Positions 26,658 through 36,872 of a DNA stretch of 64,000 nt are shown here, piece after piece. Source of the DNA: Sphingomonas sp. YR710 (GTDB lineage: Bacteria > Pseudomonadota > Alphaproteobacteria > Sphingomonadales > Sphingomonadaceae); assembly GCF_900101455.1 (NCBI RefSeq), contig NZ_FMZJ01000002.1, positions 186,001 to 250,000 on the forward strand, given 5' to 3'. Position 1 is the first letter of the stretch. Each line of letters starts with the position of its first letter. The translations under genes were made by a program, and so were the position numbers. Below the pieces are notes generated by a model that saw only the letters and a list, made by a program, of their open reading frames with translations, had not been told where the DNA came from and ran no database searches.

Positions 26658-27410
26658 ATGAGCCTGGACCTCGTCGGGCTGCGCAAAGCGCATGGCGGCC
26701 GCGCCGCGGTCGACAATGTCAGCCTGTCGATCGCGCCCGGCACCTTGCTTGCGCTGGTCGGGCCTTCGGGTTCGGGCAAGACGAGCCTGCTCAAGATGAT
26801 CAACGGGCTGGTCCTGTCCGATGCCGGATCGGTGCGAATCGATGGTGTCGACGTCCGCGATGCACACGCCGCCGAACTGCGCCGCCGGATCGGCTATGTG
26901 ATCCAGGGCATCGGCCTGTTCCCACATATGACCGTCGCCGAGAATATCGCGATCGTGCCCCGGTTGATCGGCATGCCCCTCCCCGAGCGCTCGGCGCGGA
27001 TAGCGGAGTTGCTGGCGCTGGTGGCGCTGCCGCAGGATATGGCGTCGCGCTATCCGCGGCAATTGTCGGGCGGACAGGCGCAGCGTGTGGGCGTCGCTCG
27101 CGCGCTGGCGGCGCGACCAGCGATCATGCTGATGGACGAGCCGTTCGGCGCGCTCGATCCGGTGACGCGCGACGAGCTGGGGCAGGCCTATCGCAGGCTG
27201 CATGACGATCTCGGCCTGACGACGATCATGGTGACGCACGATATGACCGAAGCACTGCTGCTCGCCGACAGGATCGTCGTGCTGCACGAAGGCCGCATCC
27301 GCGCCGATGCGACGCCCGCACAACTGATCGCAGGCCATCCCGATCCGATCGTCGCGGAACTGATCGCGATACCGCGCCGACAGGCCGAACGGCTGGCGGC
27401 GCTGCGATGA
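26658..27410 (+). CDS. Osmoprotectant-type ABC transporter, ATP-binding protein
   Basis: An ATPase of about 250 residues of the OpuCA/ProV/YehX class. Walker A is GPSGSGKTS, the Q-loop is in YVIQGIGLFPHMTV, the signature is LSGGQAQR, Walker B is IMLMDEPFGALD and the H-loop THD. Unlike many OpuCA proteins it lacks C-terminal CBS domains. It overlaps by four bases the fused permease/binding-protein gene. An in-frame ATG at 26622 is possible. Confidence 0.9.
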   Translation: MSLDLVGLRKAHGGRAAVDNVSLSIAPGTLLALVGPSGSGKTSLLKMINGLVLSDAGSVRIDGVDVRDAHAAELRRRIGYVIQGIGLFPHMTVAENIAIVPRLIGMPLPERSARIAELLALVALPQDMASRYPRQLSGGQAQRVGVARALAARPAIMLMDEPFGALDPVTRDELGQAYRRLHDDLGLTTIMVTHDMTEALLLADRIVVLHEGRIRADATPAQLIAGHPDPIVAELIAIPRRQAERLAALR

Positions 27411-28942
27411 ATGCCCCGTTAACCGAAGCCGTCGGCGAGCTGCCGGCGCTGATCGCAGCGCATCTGCTGCTCAGCGGCTGCGCGGTGGCGATCGGCACTG
27501 CGATCGGGCTGCCGCTCGCAATCTGGGCGGCGGCCAGCCGGCGCGTCAGAATTCCGCTGCTGGCATTGGCCGGCCTGGTGCAGACGATCCCGGCGCTGGC
27601 GTTGCTCGCCTTATTCTATCCGCTGCTGCTCGCGACGGGGCGGCTGACCGGCACCGCGATCCCCGCGCTCGGCTTCCTCCCGGCGCTGATCGCGCTCAGC
27701 CTCTACGCGCTGCTGCCTGTGGTGCGGAACGGGCTTGCGGCGATCATCGGGCTCGATCCGAACGTGATCGAGGCGGCGGACGGGATCGGCATGACACGGT
27801 GGCAAAGGCTGAGGTTGATCGAGCTGCCGCTGGGGGCACCAATCATCCTCGCCGGCATCCGCACGGCGAGCGTCTGGACGATCGGTGCGGCGACGCTGGC
27901 GACCACGGTCGGCCAGGCGAGCCTGGGCAATCTGATCTTTTCGGGCCTGCAGACCGAAAACTGGATCCGCGTGCTGGTGGGTTGCACGGCATCGGCGGTG
28001 CTCGCGCTGACCGCCGATGGGCTGCTCGCGCTGATCGAGCACGGCGTGGCGAGACGATCGCGGTGGCGGACATGGCTGGGCATCGGTCTGTTGGGCGCGG
28101 GCATGGCGCTTGCTTTGCTGCCGCTGGCAGCGGGCCAGAGCAGCCGCGGCACCATCATGATCGGCGCCAAGAATTTTTCCGAACAATATATTCTCGCCAG
28201 CGTGATCGAAACGAAGCTGCGCGCCGCCGGCTTCGCGACGACGCGGCGCGACGACCTCGGATCGGCGGTCGCCTATCGCGCGCTCGCGGCCGGCGATATC
28301 GATGTCTATGTCGATTATAGCGGCACCTTGTGGGCGAATGTGCTCGGCCGCACCGATATCCCGCCCGCCGCAACGATGCGGCGCGCGCTCACGACTGAAT
28401 TGCGCCGGCGCGACGGCGTCGAACTGCTGGGCGGCCTTGGCTTCGAAAACGCTTATGTGCTGGCGATGCGCAAGGACAAGGCGGCGACGCTCGGCATTCG
28501 ATCGCTCGACGATCTCGCAGCGGCCGCGCCGCGGCTGCACATGGCGAGCGACATCGAATTTCTGAGCCGGCCCGAATGGCGATCGGTGGTGGCAAGCTAT
28601 GGCATCCGGTTCGCGGGCCAGAAATCCTACAACCCGACCTTCATGTATCGCGCCGTGGCCGACGGATCGGCCGACGTCATATCCGCTTTCTCATCGGACG
28701 GCCGCATCCCGGCGCTCGGCCTGACGATCCTCTCCGATCCGCGCGGCGCGCTGCCGAGCTATGAGGCGGTGCTGCTGCTATCCCCGAAACGCGCCCATGA
28801 CCGGGCCTTCATTGCCACGCTGAGGCCGCTGATCGGCGCCATCCCGATCGATCGCATGCAGAAGGCGAACCTGATGGTCGATCGCGACACCGACAAAAGC
28901 ACCCCGGCTGAAGCGGCACGCTGGCTGGTGCGACGAAAGTAG
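27407..28942 (+). CDS. Fused permease and substrate-binding protein of the osmoprotectant ABC importer
   Basis: A 511-residue fusion. Residues about 1-215 are a permease with about five to six helices and the EAA-like loop DPNVIEAADGIGMTRWQRLRLIELPLG. Residues about 235-511 are a type-II binding protein of the OpuAC family (GTIMIGAKNFSEQYILASVIE at its start, later AGDIDVYVDYSGT). The domain is tethered to the outer face by a hydrophobic segment (about 223-240). Ligands are probably glycine betaine, choline or another quaternary amine, which is inference from family. Confidence 0.92.
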   Translation: MNAPLTEAVGELPALIAAHLLLSGCAVAIGTAIGLPLAIWAAASRRVRIPLLALAGLVQTIPALALLALFYPLLLATGRLTGTAIPALGFLPALIALSLYALLPVVRNGLAAIIGLDPNVIEAADGIGMTRWQRLRLIELPLGAPIILAGIRTASVWTIGAATLATTVGQASLGNLIFSGLQTENWIRVLVGCTASAVLALTADGLLALIEHGVARRSRWRTWLGIGLLGAGMALALLPLAAGQSSRGTIMIGAKNFSEQYILASVIETKLRAAGFATTRRDDLGSAVAYRALAAGDIDVYVDYSGTLWANVLGRTDIPPAATMRRALTTELRRRDGVELLGGLGFENAYVLAMRKDKAATLGIRSLDDLAAAAPRLHMASDIEFLSRPEWRSVVASYGIRFAGQKSYNPTFMYRAVADGSADVISAFSSDGRIPALGLTILSDPRGALPSYEAVLLLSPKRAHDRAFIATLRPLIGAIPIDRMQKANLMVDRDTDKSTPAEAARWLVRRK

Positions 28943-28948
28943 CTGCTC

Positions 28949-29380
28949 TCAGGGCAGTTTGACGATCGACAGCCAGAATGTTTCGACCGACTGCACGACG
29001 TGCATGAACTGATCGAGGTCGAGCGGCTTGGTGACGTAGCAGTTCGCGCCGATCTCATAGCTCTCGACGATATCGCGCTCGGCCGACGAAGACGTCATCA
29101 CCACGATCGGGATGACCTCAAGATTGGCATCCCCCTTGATCGCGCTGAGCACCTCCCGCCCCGACATGCCGGGCAGGTTGAGATCGAGCAGGATCAAATC
29201 GGGCCGGGCAGCATCGGTATATTCGCCGGTGCGCCGCAGGAATCGCATCGCTTCATCGCCGTCGCTGACATGGTGCAGCCGATTGTGCAATTTGATGTCA
29301 CGCATCGATTCGCGGACGAGCATCGCATCGCCCGGATTGTCCTCGACCAGCAATATGTTGACGTATTCGTCAGACGCCAT
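28949..29380 (-). CDS. Rcp1-like single-domain response regulator
   Basis: A 143-residue receiver with LLVEDNPGDAMLVRESM, phosphoacceptor Asp66 in LLDLNLPGMSG, the TSSS switch residue region and Lys near 117 in TKPLDLDQF. The sequence style and size match the Rcp1 family that serves phytochrome-type kinases. Its start overlaps the stop of the kinase gene (29370-32054) by eleven bases, making the two a cognate pair. Its stop faces the ABC transporter stop six bases away. Confidence 0.92.
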   Translation of the reverse strand: MASDEYVNILLVEDNPGDAMLVRESMRDIKLHNRLHHVSDGDEAMRFLRRTGEYTDAARPDLILLDLNLPGMSGREVLSAIKGDANLEVIPIVVMTSSSAERDIVESYEIGANCYVTKPLDLDQFMHVVQSVETFWLSIVKLP

Positions 29381-32054
29381 CGATAGTCTCCTGTAAGATC
29401 GGCAAGGTGAAGTGGAAGGTGGTCCCCGACCGGCCATCGGATTCGATGCCAATCGTCCCGCCCGCGTTCTCGACGATGCGGCGGCACAAAGCGAGGCCGA
29501 TACCTGTGCCACCCGGATCCCCCTCGCCCCCGCGCTTCAGCCGCTGGAAGATCTGGAAAACCTTTTCGTGAAAGCGCGGCTCGATCCCGATGCCATTGTC
29601 GCGCACGAAGAAGCGCGCGAATCCGTCCGCGACTTCCGATACGCCGATCTCGATCCGCGGCGGCGCATCCGAACGATAGCGCAGCGCGTTGCCGATCAGA
29701 TTCTGGAACAGCTGATTCGCGGCGACGGGGCTGATCCGCATGACAGGAAGATCGGGGCTGACGACCAGTTCCGCTTCGGTGGCGGCGAGACGATCGACCA
29801 GCAGCCGTCGCACATGCGTGATCGCGGCGGCGACCTCGCAGCGGCTATCGGCCGCCATCGGCTGCCGGAGGCGGGAATAGACCAGAAGATCGTCGATCAG
29901 GCGCTGCATCCGGCGCGCGCCATCGACGACATATCCGAACATGAGCCGACCATCATCATCGAGATGGACCGCATAGCGGCGCTCGATCAGCTGCGTGTAG
30001 CTGGTGATCATCCGCAGCGGCTCCTGCAGATCGTGCGACGCAGCATAAGCAAATTGTTCGAGTTCGGCATTCGAGCGTTCAAGGTCGCGCGCGTAAGATT
30101 GTGCCGCCGCCAGCATGTCGCGGCGTTCCTGAACGTCGGTATTGGATCCGAACCATTTGGTAATGCGGCCATCCCGATCACGAAGCGGCAGCGCCCGCGT
30201 ATCGAACCAGCGCCATTCGCCGTCGAACCGCCGCAGCCGGATTTCGAAAGCCAATGGCGTTCCATTTTCCAGCGACTGTCTCCAGCCCGCCCGGGCGGTC
30301 TCCCGGTCATCGGGATGCAGCAGGCCGAGCAACCCAGCGCCCGACAGTTCAGCGATGGAGCGACCGGTATATTCCGTCCATCTGTCGCTGAGATAATCGG
30401 GATATCCGTTAAGATCGCTGGTCCAAATCAGCTGCGGTACCGAATTTGCGACTTCCCGGATACGCGACTCGCTGGCTGCCAGCGCGCCGACGAGCTCGAC
30501 CAGATCGGAGATATCGCGCGCAATTCTGGAGATGCCGACCACACGGCCGGTACTGTTGCGGACCGGCGAAACCGCCATCGACACGGCGATCGTTGTCCCG
30601 TCGCGCCGGCACCGGCTGGTTTCGAAGGCCGGGATGGTTTCGCCCGATTCGATACGCCCGAAGATGAGCGCCTCCTCCGCCCGCCGGTCCTGCGGCACCA
30701 ACATCATGCTGTTCCGCCCTATCAGTTCGTCGGCCGTGAAACCGAAGATCCTCTCCGCACTGGCATTGACCGATTGCATCGTGCCGTCGAGCGACTCGCT
30801 GATGATGGCATCAATGCTTGAAGCAACGATCGCCTTTTGCAGATCTTGCAGGCCCTCGATCCTCCGCCGGATCGAAATATCGACGAGCGACACCAGAATC
30901 AGCTTCCGGTCCGACATGTCGATCGGCGTGAGCGCAATTTCGAGCGGCACGAGATCGCCGTTGCTGCGCGTGCCGTACACGTCACGCCCTGCCCCCATCT
31001 CCCGGCTGCCGCCCTCCGCAACGAACGTTTCGCGCAACCTGGCATGATCCTGGCGCACCGTTTGCGGCACCAGTTTGTCAACATTCATGGCTTCCAGCTC
31101 GCGCCGGGCCCAACCGAATAGATCCGCAGCGGCACGGTTCGCCGAATTGATCCGTCCGTCGCGCTCGACGAGCAGATAGGCGATCGGTGCCTGATCCAGC
31201 AAAAGCACAAAATGATCGGCGCTTTGGCGCGCATAAGCGGCACTGTGTGCCTTCGCCTCGATCGCGGCCAGCGCCGCGCCTATCCCCGCAGCGCTCATCG
31301 CCACCAGCAACAAGGTGGACAAGTCCATCATATCGACATGGTGCCGATAGTGCATGAAAAGGCCGCCACCGGTTACGGCGATCGGCCCGATCACCGCCAC
31401 CAGGATCAGGAACCGCAGCGATCGCCCCTCCGCCGAGCGCACGATCAGCCGATCAAACAGAGCCAGTTTCGGATTCAGGAGGACGGCGCCAACGTCCAGC
31501 ACGATCAGGAGCAAGGCTGTCGGCAGCGGCATGAGCCCCAGCCCCCCCGCCGGCGTGACCGGGCCCAGCCACGGAATCGTCGACATGCGCTGCAACGGCA
31601 TCCCGAGCGCGAAGATCGCCGCCGCCACGACCAACGGCATCACGGGGCGTTCGCGCTGCAGCAAAGCAGCGGCTATCGCCAGCGCGACGAGGCTCAGCGA
31701 CGCGGCCGGCGGCGGCGGCGAAAACCACCGGTCGGGTGGGGCATCGGGAAAGAATATTAGGGAGGAAAATACCATTATTGCGACAAAGCACGACAGAAAC
31801 AACGCCCATCTCGGGCCTCGCCCCGGGCGTGCTGTGACAAAAAGCGCCGCGCTCAACAGAAAGAGTGATGTTAAGGCAAGTGGTCTCGCCGCTGGCCAGC
31901 CCGGCACGATCCGGCGGAATATATCTATGTCAAAGCCCCATCCGAGAAGGGCCAAAACGACGATTGTTAGCGCCGTTCCCGCTGCAACGCAGCAAACTGC
32001 GCCAGGGTGAAAGCTTAATCGGTTGTTCAAATCTTTTTGTTGGTCCCCGAGCAC
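29370..32054 (-). CDS. Membrane PAS histidine kinase
   Basis: An 894-residue sensor kinase. The first 270 residues hold about eight hydrophobic segments (MASE1-like). Three PAS domains follow (about 280-400, 405-525, 530-650). HisKA carries the His in FAYAASHDLQEPLRM, of the phytochrome-associated type, and the ATPase has LIGNALRYRSD, DNGIGIE and GGTGIGLALCRRI. No receiver is fused; the Rcp1-like partner is the overlapping next gene. The start is a GTG at 32054 with ribosome site AGGGAGA. Confidence 0.92.
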   Translation of the reverse strand: MLGDQQKDLNNRLSFHPGAVCCVAAGTALTIVVLALLGWGFDIDIFRRIVPGWPAARPLALTSLFLLSAALFVTARPGRGPRWALFLSCFVAIMVFSSLIFFPDAPPDRWFSPPPPAASLSLVALAIAAALLQRERPVMPLVVAAAIFALGMPLQRMSTIPWLGPVTPAGGLGLMPLPTALLLIVLDVGAVLLNPKLALFDRLIVRSAEGRSLRFLILVAVIGPIAVTGGGLFMHYRHHVDMMDLSTLLLVAMSAAGIGAALAAIEAKAHSAAYARQSADHFVLLLDQAPIAYLLVERDGRINSANRAAADLFGWARRELEAMNVDKLVPQTVRQDHARLRETFVAEGGSREMGAGRDVYGTRSNGDLVPLEIALTPIDMSDRKLILVSLVDISIRRRIEGLQDLQKAIVASSIDAIISESLDGTMQSVNASAERIFGFTADELIGRNSMMLVPQDRRAEEALIFGRIESGETIPAFETSRCRRDGTTIAVSMAVSPVRNSTGRVVGISRIARDISDLVELVGALAASESRIREVANSVPQLIWTSDLNGYPDYLSDRWTEYTGRSIAELSGAGLLGLLHPDDRETARAGWRQSLENGTPLAFEIRLRRFDGEWRWFDTRALPLRDRDGRITKWFGSNTDVQERRDMLAAAQSYARDLERSNAELEQFAYAASHDLQEPLRMITSYTQLIERRYAVHLDDDGRLMFGYVVDGARRMQRLIDDLLVYSRLRQPMAADSRCEVAAAITHVRRLLVDRLAATEAELVVSPDLPVMRISPVAANQLFQNLIGNALRYRSDAPPRIEIGVSEVADGFARFFVRDNGIGIEPRFHEKVFQIFQRLKRGGEGDPGGTGIGLALCRRIVENAGGTIGIESDGRSGTTFHFTLPILQETIDGV

Positions 32055-32280
32055 TTCTCCCTGCTAGCATAGTAATCCATTTCAGTACTCAAAATATCGG
32101 ACTTTAGGGGATTATACGGAGCGGATATTACGATAGAGCGGGTATAGGCTTCGTCTCTTATGGTCGGTCGTCGGTTTAACGTCGTTTCCGGCTAGGGTGG
32201 GTAGCAATGCGATCATCTGGTAAGCGCGTATTCTTGTCTCGGGCGCTGTCTCGGCCACGCTTCTCGGCGATCACGCACGG

Positions 32281-33462
32281 ATGACGATCGTGCCGGCATC
32301 CGATCCCGCGCTGAATGACGTAGCAGAGCAGCTATATGACCTGCGAAGATCCTGTCAGACGCTGGAAGACCGGATCGCGGCCTCTGCGGAAAAGTTCGAC
32401 AATCTCGTGCGAGCCGCGGCGGTCGCGGCCGTGTTCGTCGATGCCGATCTGGCGATATCGGATTTCACGCCGAACGCCGCGCGCCTTTTCGATCTGAATG
32501 ACGCCGATATCGGGCGGACCGTTTCGGGCCTGGGCTGCAGGATCGCCTTCGATCAATTCAACGATTCTATCAGGCAGGTCATCACCTCCCGCACCCCGTT
32601 CGAACGCGACGTGCTCCAGATCGACGGAGGATGGCTCGCGATGCGTGTCCACCCTTGTGAATCTGCTGATCCGCGGGCGCGTGGCGGCGCGATCATCATA
32701 TTCCGCGATATCCAGTCCTTGAAAATCGCCCAAGCCGGCCTCGAGAAGCGCAGCACCGACCTTCAAAGCTTTGCCTATGCGGTCTCGCACGATCTGCAGG
32801 AGCCGGCACGAATGATCATCAGCTTCTCCGAACTGATCGAGCGCCGCTACGGAAACGGGCAGGATGAGACGCAGCAATCCTACCTGGAGCAGATCCGATC
32901 GGGCGGTCGCCGGCTGCGCGACATGCTCGACAGTCTGCTGCGTTATTCGCGGGTCGACACGCGCGGCGCGCCGATGACCGATTTCCCGCTGGATCGGGCT
33001 CTGGCCGCGGCGCGCGAGACGCTGTCCGACCGGATCGCCCGGGAAGACGCCTCCTTCGAGGTCGCGCCCCTGCCATCGGTCTGGGGCGACGAGGCTCAAC
33101 TCCGCTGGGTGTTGCGCGAGCTGATCGAAAATGCCCTCAAATTCCGGTCCGACCGCAGACCCCATCTGCGGATTCAGGCCGGACGGCGCAGTGATGGACT
33201 GTGGCGGATCGCAGTGTCGGACAATGGGATCGGCATCGGCGGCGGCCAGGCCGAGAATGCATTCCGTATTTTCAAGCGGCTTCGCGATCACGCCGCGGGC
33301 CATGGCGTGGGCGCGGGACTCGCGGTGGTAGCCCGTATCGTCGAGCGCCATGGCGGCGAAATCCAGGCCGAGTCGGCCGAGGATGGTGGTACAACCCTGT
33401 GGTTTACGCTGCACGGACACGCACCGGCGCCATCAGCTGCGAGGGCTCTAAATGCCGGCTAA
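32281..33462 (+). CDS. Soluble PAS histidine kinase
   Basis: A 393-residue cytoplasmic kinase. After an N-terminal coiled coil (10-40) there is one PAS domain (about 45-150) whose sequence recalls the PAS of CheB/CheR fusion proteins (ARLFDLNDADIGRTVSGL). HisKA carries the His in FAYAVSHDLQEPARMI, close to that of the divergent membrane kinase, and the ATPase has LIENALKFRSD, DNGIGIGGG and HGVGAGLAVVARI. It is divergent from the membrane kinase across a 226-base gap. It overlaps the GGDEF-EAL gene by eleven bases. Confidence 0.9.
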   Translation: MTIVPASDPALNDVAEQLYDLRRSCQTLEDRIAASAEKFDNLVRAAAVAAVFVDADLAISDFTPNAARLFDLNDADIGRTVSGLGCRIAFDQFNDSIRQVITSRTPFERDVLQIDGGWLAMRVHPCESADPRARGGAIIIFRDIQSLKIAQAGLEKRSTDLQSFAYAVSHDLQEPARMIISFSELIERRYGNGQDETQQSYLEQIRSGGRRLRDMLDSLLRYSRVDTRGAPMTDFPLDRALAAARETLSDRIAREDASFEVAPLPSVWGDEAQLRWVLRELIENALKFRSDRRPHLRIQAGRRSDGLWRIAVSDNGIGIGGGQAENAFRIFKRLRDHAAGHGVGAGLAVVARIVERHGGEIQAESAEDGGTTLWFTLHGHAPAPSAARALNAG

Positions 33463-35203
33463 GAGCATGCTCCGCGGTCGCCCCGTCAGGCTGATAGTTC
33501 TGTGCCGCGGCGCCCACGAAATGCTGTTGATCAAAGACCTGCTGATGGAAGCCACCGAGGTGCGGTTCGATTGCCAACGGGTGGAAGATCTGACCGCACT
33601 GGACACGATGATGTCTGAACGCGCGGCGCGGGCCGATGCGATATTGGCGTGGATCGCGCAGCCTTCAGCGGAGGAGGAAATAGCGCTGCGGCACATCGCC
33701 TCTGCCGCACCGCATATACCGCTGCTGCTGAGCACCGAATTTCCGAACGCCGAATCCGCGGTACGCTGGGCAAGCTTTGGCATTCAGGATCTGGTTCCTC
33801 GCGACGGGTTGCGCCCCGAAACGCTTGCCAACGCCATCATGTTCGCGATCGCGCGGTCACTGCGAAACGCCCGCGCCGGGCATGACGAGCTGACCGCGCT
33901 ACCCACCCGGGCGATCTGGCAGGACCGGCTTTCGCACGCGCTGCGTCGCAGTCGGCGCAACAACAGCCTGATGGCGATGATGGTCATCGATATCGACGAC
34001 TTCAAACAGGTGAACGATGTGCTGGGGCACGATATCGGCGACGCCTTTTTGATCGAAATCGGGCACCGAATTCGCGCGACCGTTCGTTCGCGCGACACCG
34101 TGGCGCGCATCGGCGGCGACGAATTTGCCATCCTGCTGGAAGATGTGCCCTTCGCCGAGGCCGCCCTGCGCGTGGCGCGCAAGATCATTCGCGCCGTGGC
34201 CGAGCCGGTGGTGCTCGCACGGGCGAGCCTGAAGGCCGCGGTCAGCATCGGCATCGCCATTCTCGACCCGGACCAACCCAACCTTGATGCGGATTGGGCG
34301 CATCAGGCGTCCGACATTGCCCTTTACGACGCCAAACGACTGGGCAAAAATCAGTACAGCGTTTTTACCGCTGATATGGACCGCGCGCTACTGAGCAGCC
34401 TGCAACTGGACAGCGATTTGCTCGACGGCGTGGAGGCCGATGAATTCGTCTTCTACTATCAACCAATGGTCAGCACCGACACCGGCCATCTCGAAGGATT
34501 CGAAGCCCTGCTGCGGTGGGAGCGCGCTTCGGGCGAAATCGTCGCACCGGATGAATTTCTTCCCGCACTCGAACGGCTCGGCTTGATGGACAGAATCAGC
34601 CGCACCTTATTTGCACGGGCACTCGATCAGTTGGGAAACTGGCGAACTCTCACCGGGGCTCCGCTTTCGATGCACGTCAATCTTTCGGCAACGCAGCTGA
34701 TCGACCAGCATTTCTCGGACATGCTGCTTGGCCTGATCGCGCATGCCGACCTTCCACCGTCGGCGCTGACGATCGAACTCACCGAAACAGTGGCATTCCG
34801 CTATGGCGCGCTGATCGAAGGCGAGTTCGCGCGGCTGCGGCGGCACGGCGTGCGGTTCGCGATCGACGATTTCGGCACCGGCTATAATTCGATGACCTAT
34901 CTCAAGCAGTTTCAGCCAGATGTCGTGAAGATCGACCGCAGCTTTATCGCGACTATGAACGAGTCGCGTGTCGACGCCGCGATCGTGCGCGCGCAATCGG
35001 TGATGGCGGAATCGCTGGGGATCGACGCGATCGCAGAGGGCGTCGAGACAGCCGAGCAGCTCGATGCGCTTCGGCTGATGCGCGGCGTCAACTTCATCCA
35101 GGGCTATCTGACCGGCCGGCCGATGTCCGCCGCCGATCTCGAGCGCGACTATATTCCGTTGCGCGAAATGCTGCACGATCGACGCCCGCAGATGATCCGT
35201 TGA
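33452..35203 (+). CDS. GGDEF-EAL protein with degenerate receiver
   Basis: A 583-residue cyclic-di-GMP enzyme. The N-terminal 135 residues have a receiver-like fold but the phosphoacceptor position lacks Asp (DAILAWIAQP). The diguanylate cyclase domain is intact (GGDEF at about 220-224), and the phosphodiesterase domain has EALLRW (Glu near 351), ELTETV, DDFGTGY and KIDRSF, all the metal-binding motifs. It is translationally coupled to the soluble PAS kinase. Both activities could be present; regulation would be by protein contact, not by phosphorylation of this receiver. Confidence 0.92.
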   Translation: MPAKSMLRGRPVRLIVLCRGAHEMLLIKDLLMEATEVRFDCQRVEDLTALDTMMSERAARADAILAWIAQPSAEEEIALRHIASAAPHIPLLLSTEFPNAESAVRWASFGIQDLVPRDGLRPETLANAIMFAIARSLRNARAGHDELTALPTRAIWQDRLSHALRRSRRNNSLMAMMVIDIDDFKQVNDVLGHDIGDAFLIEIGHRIRATVRSRDTVARIGGDEFAILLEDVPFAEAALRVARKIIRAVAEPVVLARASLKAAVSIGIAILDPDQPNLDADWAHQASDIALYDAKRLGKNQYSVFTADMDRALLSSLQLDSDLLDGVEADEFVFYYQPMVSTDTGHLEGFEALLRWERASGEIVAPDEFLPALERLGLMDRISRTLFARALDQLGNWRTLTGAPLSMHVNLSATQLIDQHFSDMLLGLIAHADLPPSALTIELTETVAFRYGALIEGEFARLRRHGVRFAIDDFGTGYNSMTYLKQFQPDVVKIDRSFIATMNESRVDAAIVRAQSVMAESLGIDAIAEGVETAEQLDALRLMRGVNFIQGYLTGRPMSAADLERDYIPLREMLHDRRPQMIR

Positions 35204-35339
35204 TCTATTCAGGACATTCGCACTCCGGAGCGCGAAAGCGGCACCTTCAAAATCGCAAATGTACATCGGCGTACGCTTAATTTATGTTATCCTCAGGGGG
35301 AGCGAAGACCCCGGGCCCGAAGGGGCCATAAGGAGAGCG

Positions 35340-36728
35340 ATGGACATGGACAGACTCACAATCGTCTCGGTGGACGGGCATGCCCAGATGCCACCCGAAG
35401 CCTGGCCGAAATATCTCGACAAGCGCTATCACGATTCCCTGCCGGGCCTGATCGAGGAAAACCGCAGCTACACGCAGATCACCGCGCATTTCACGCAGCG
35501 GCTGCACAACACCCATCTCCTCGACATATTCGACACGGAAAAGGCGCTGAGCAATGGCGGCGGCTACGGCGTATGGGATCGCAAGATCCGCATTCAGGAG
35601 ATGGACCGCGAGGGCATCGCCGGCGAATTCGTCCATAGCGGCGATGCACGCGCCGCCGGGCTTTTCTACCAGTCTTCGAACTGGACGCACACGATGGACG
35701 TCGCTCAGGCCGGCGTGAAGGCCTATAATCGCTGGCTGCTCGATGAATTCGGCCCCGATTCGGATCGCTTGTTCCTGATCGCTAATATCGGCTCGGCGCC
35801 CTGGCGCGACATGGATGAACTGCTCGCGGAACTCGACTGGATCGCCGACAACGGCTTCAAGGCAACATCGGTGCCCGGCTACGTCGCCTATCCCGGCCAG
35901 CCACCGCTGTTCGATCGATATTGGGATCCATTCTGGGCCCGGTGCCAGGAACGCGACATCACCTTGTGGATGCACGCCGGCCAGGGTGAAGGCCAGGGCG
36001 AGCTCGGCGCCATCTTCCAGCGCATCGGCGTGCAGGTCGGCGAAGAAGAAGGGAATGTCGGCAAGGCGATCGATCGGCTGCGCAACGAGTTCTTCAAGGG
36101 CAAGATCTTCTCAAGCATCAAGCCGCGCCGGGCGACCTGGCAGATCATGATGGGCGGTGTCTTCGATCGTTTCCCCAAGCTGCGGCTCATGCTCAGCGAG
36201 ATCTATGGCGACTGGCTCGGCCCGACGTTCAAATATCTCGACGCGCAGTTCGAACAGCATCGGGACAGCATCGCCGCCAAGTTGAAGCCGAGCGAATATT
36301 ACAAGGCGCATTGCATGAACGGCCTGTCGTTCATCCGCCGCTGCGAAGTCGACCTGCGGCATGACCTCGGTGTCGAGCGCCTGGCGTTCGGGCGCGACTA
36401 TCCGCACGGCGAAGGTACATGGCCCAACACGATTCCCTGGCTGCGGGATGCGCTGGGCGGGATCCCGCGGGATGAAGCGATCGGCATCATGGGCGGCAAC
36501 GCCATGCGGTTCCTGGGGCTCGACAAGACGAAGCTCGATGCGATCGCGCAGCGGATCGGCCCGTCGACGGATGCGATCTTCGGTGAGCATCCGCCACTGC
36601 CCGACGACCTGATCGCGCATTTCGACAACCGCGCACAATATCTGGCCCAGCCCGAGCGCGAGACGCGCGTCCCGGAGATGGACCGCGCGATGAAGGAAGA
36701 CCTCTGGCGCGCCAAGGTCTTCGCCTGA
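35340..36728 (+). CDS. Amidohydrolase-family metal enzyme (copy 1)
   Basis: A 462-residue member of the amidohydrolase_2 family (COG2159), which includes decarboxylases and hydrolases of aromatic acids. The first metal motif is changed to VDGHAQM, a His after DLxxR-type strands lies in LWMHAGQG, and a late FGRDYPHGEGTWP gives the typical Asp/His pair. It has a strong ribosome site (AAGGAGA). Substrate unknown. It is followed by a paralogue of exactly equal length (36873-38261). Confidence 0.85.
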   Translation: MDMDRLTIVSVDGHAQMPPEAWPKYLDKRYHDSLPGLIEENRSYTQITAHFTQRLHNTHLLDIFDTEKALSNGGGYGVWDRKIRIQEMDREGIAGEFVHSGDARAAGLFYQSSNWTHTMDVAQAGVKAYNRWLLDEFGPDSDRLFLIANIGSAPWRDMDELLAELDWIADNGFKATSVPGYVAYPGQPPLFDRYWDPFWARCQERDITLWMHAGQGEGQGELGAIFQRIGVQVGEEEGNVGKAIDRLRNEFFKGKIFSSIKPRRATWQIMMGGVFDRFPKLRLMLSEIYGDWLGPTFKYLDAQFEQHRDSIAAKLKPSEYYKAHCMNGLSFIRRCEVDLRHDLGVERLAFGRDYPHGEGTWPNTIPWLRDALGGIPRDEAIGIMGGNAMRFLGLDKTKLDAIAQRIGPSTDAIFGEHPPLPDDLIAHFDNRAQYLAQPERETRVPEMDRAMKEDLWRAKVFA

Positions 36729-36872
36729 CGCGCGGCGCGCGGCCCGGCGGCAACGATGGCGGACAAGGGCCCGTCATCGTTGCCGCGGCCTATCATTGGA
36801 GCAGGCAATGGCAGAGCTGCAGCGCTCACGCCATTGTCGGTGCCGTGAAATCCCTTGGGAAAAGGTTGCAGA

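Noticed and set aside
28925-28970. Bidirectional terminator between the ABC transporter and the response regulator
   Set aside because: Only a four-base stem (CTGC/GCAG) with three T residues is present, too weak to list.
29412-30821. Long plus-strand frame opposite the membrane kinase
   Set aside because: It is antisense to clear PAS and kinase motifs and arises from high-GC codon bias.
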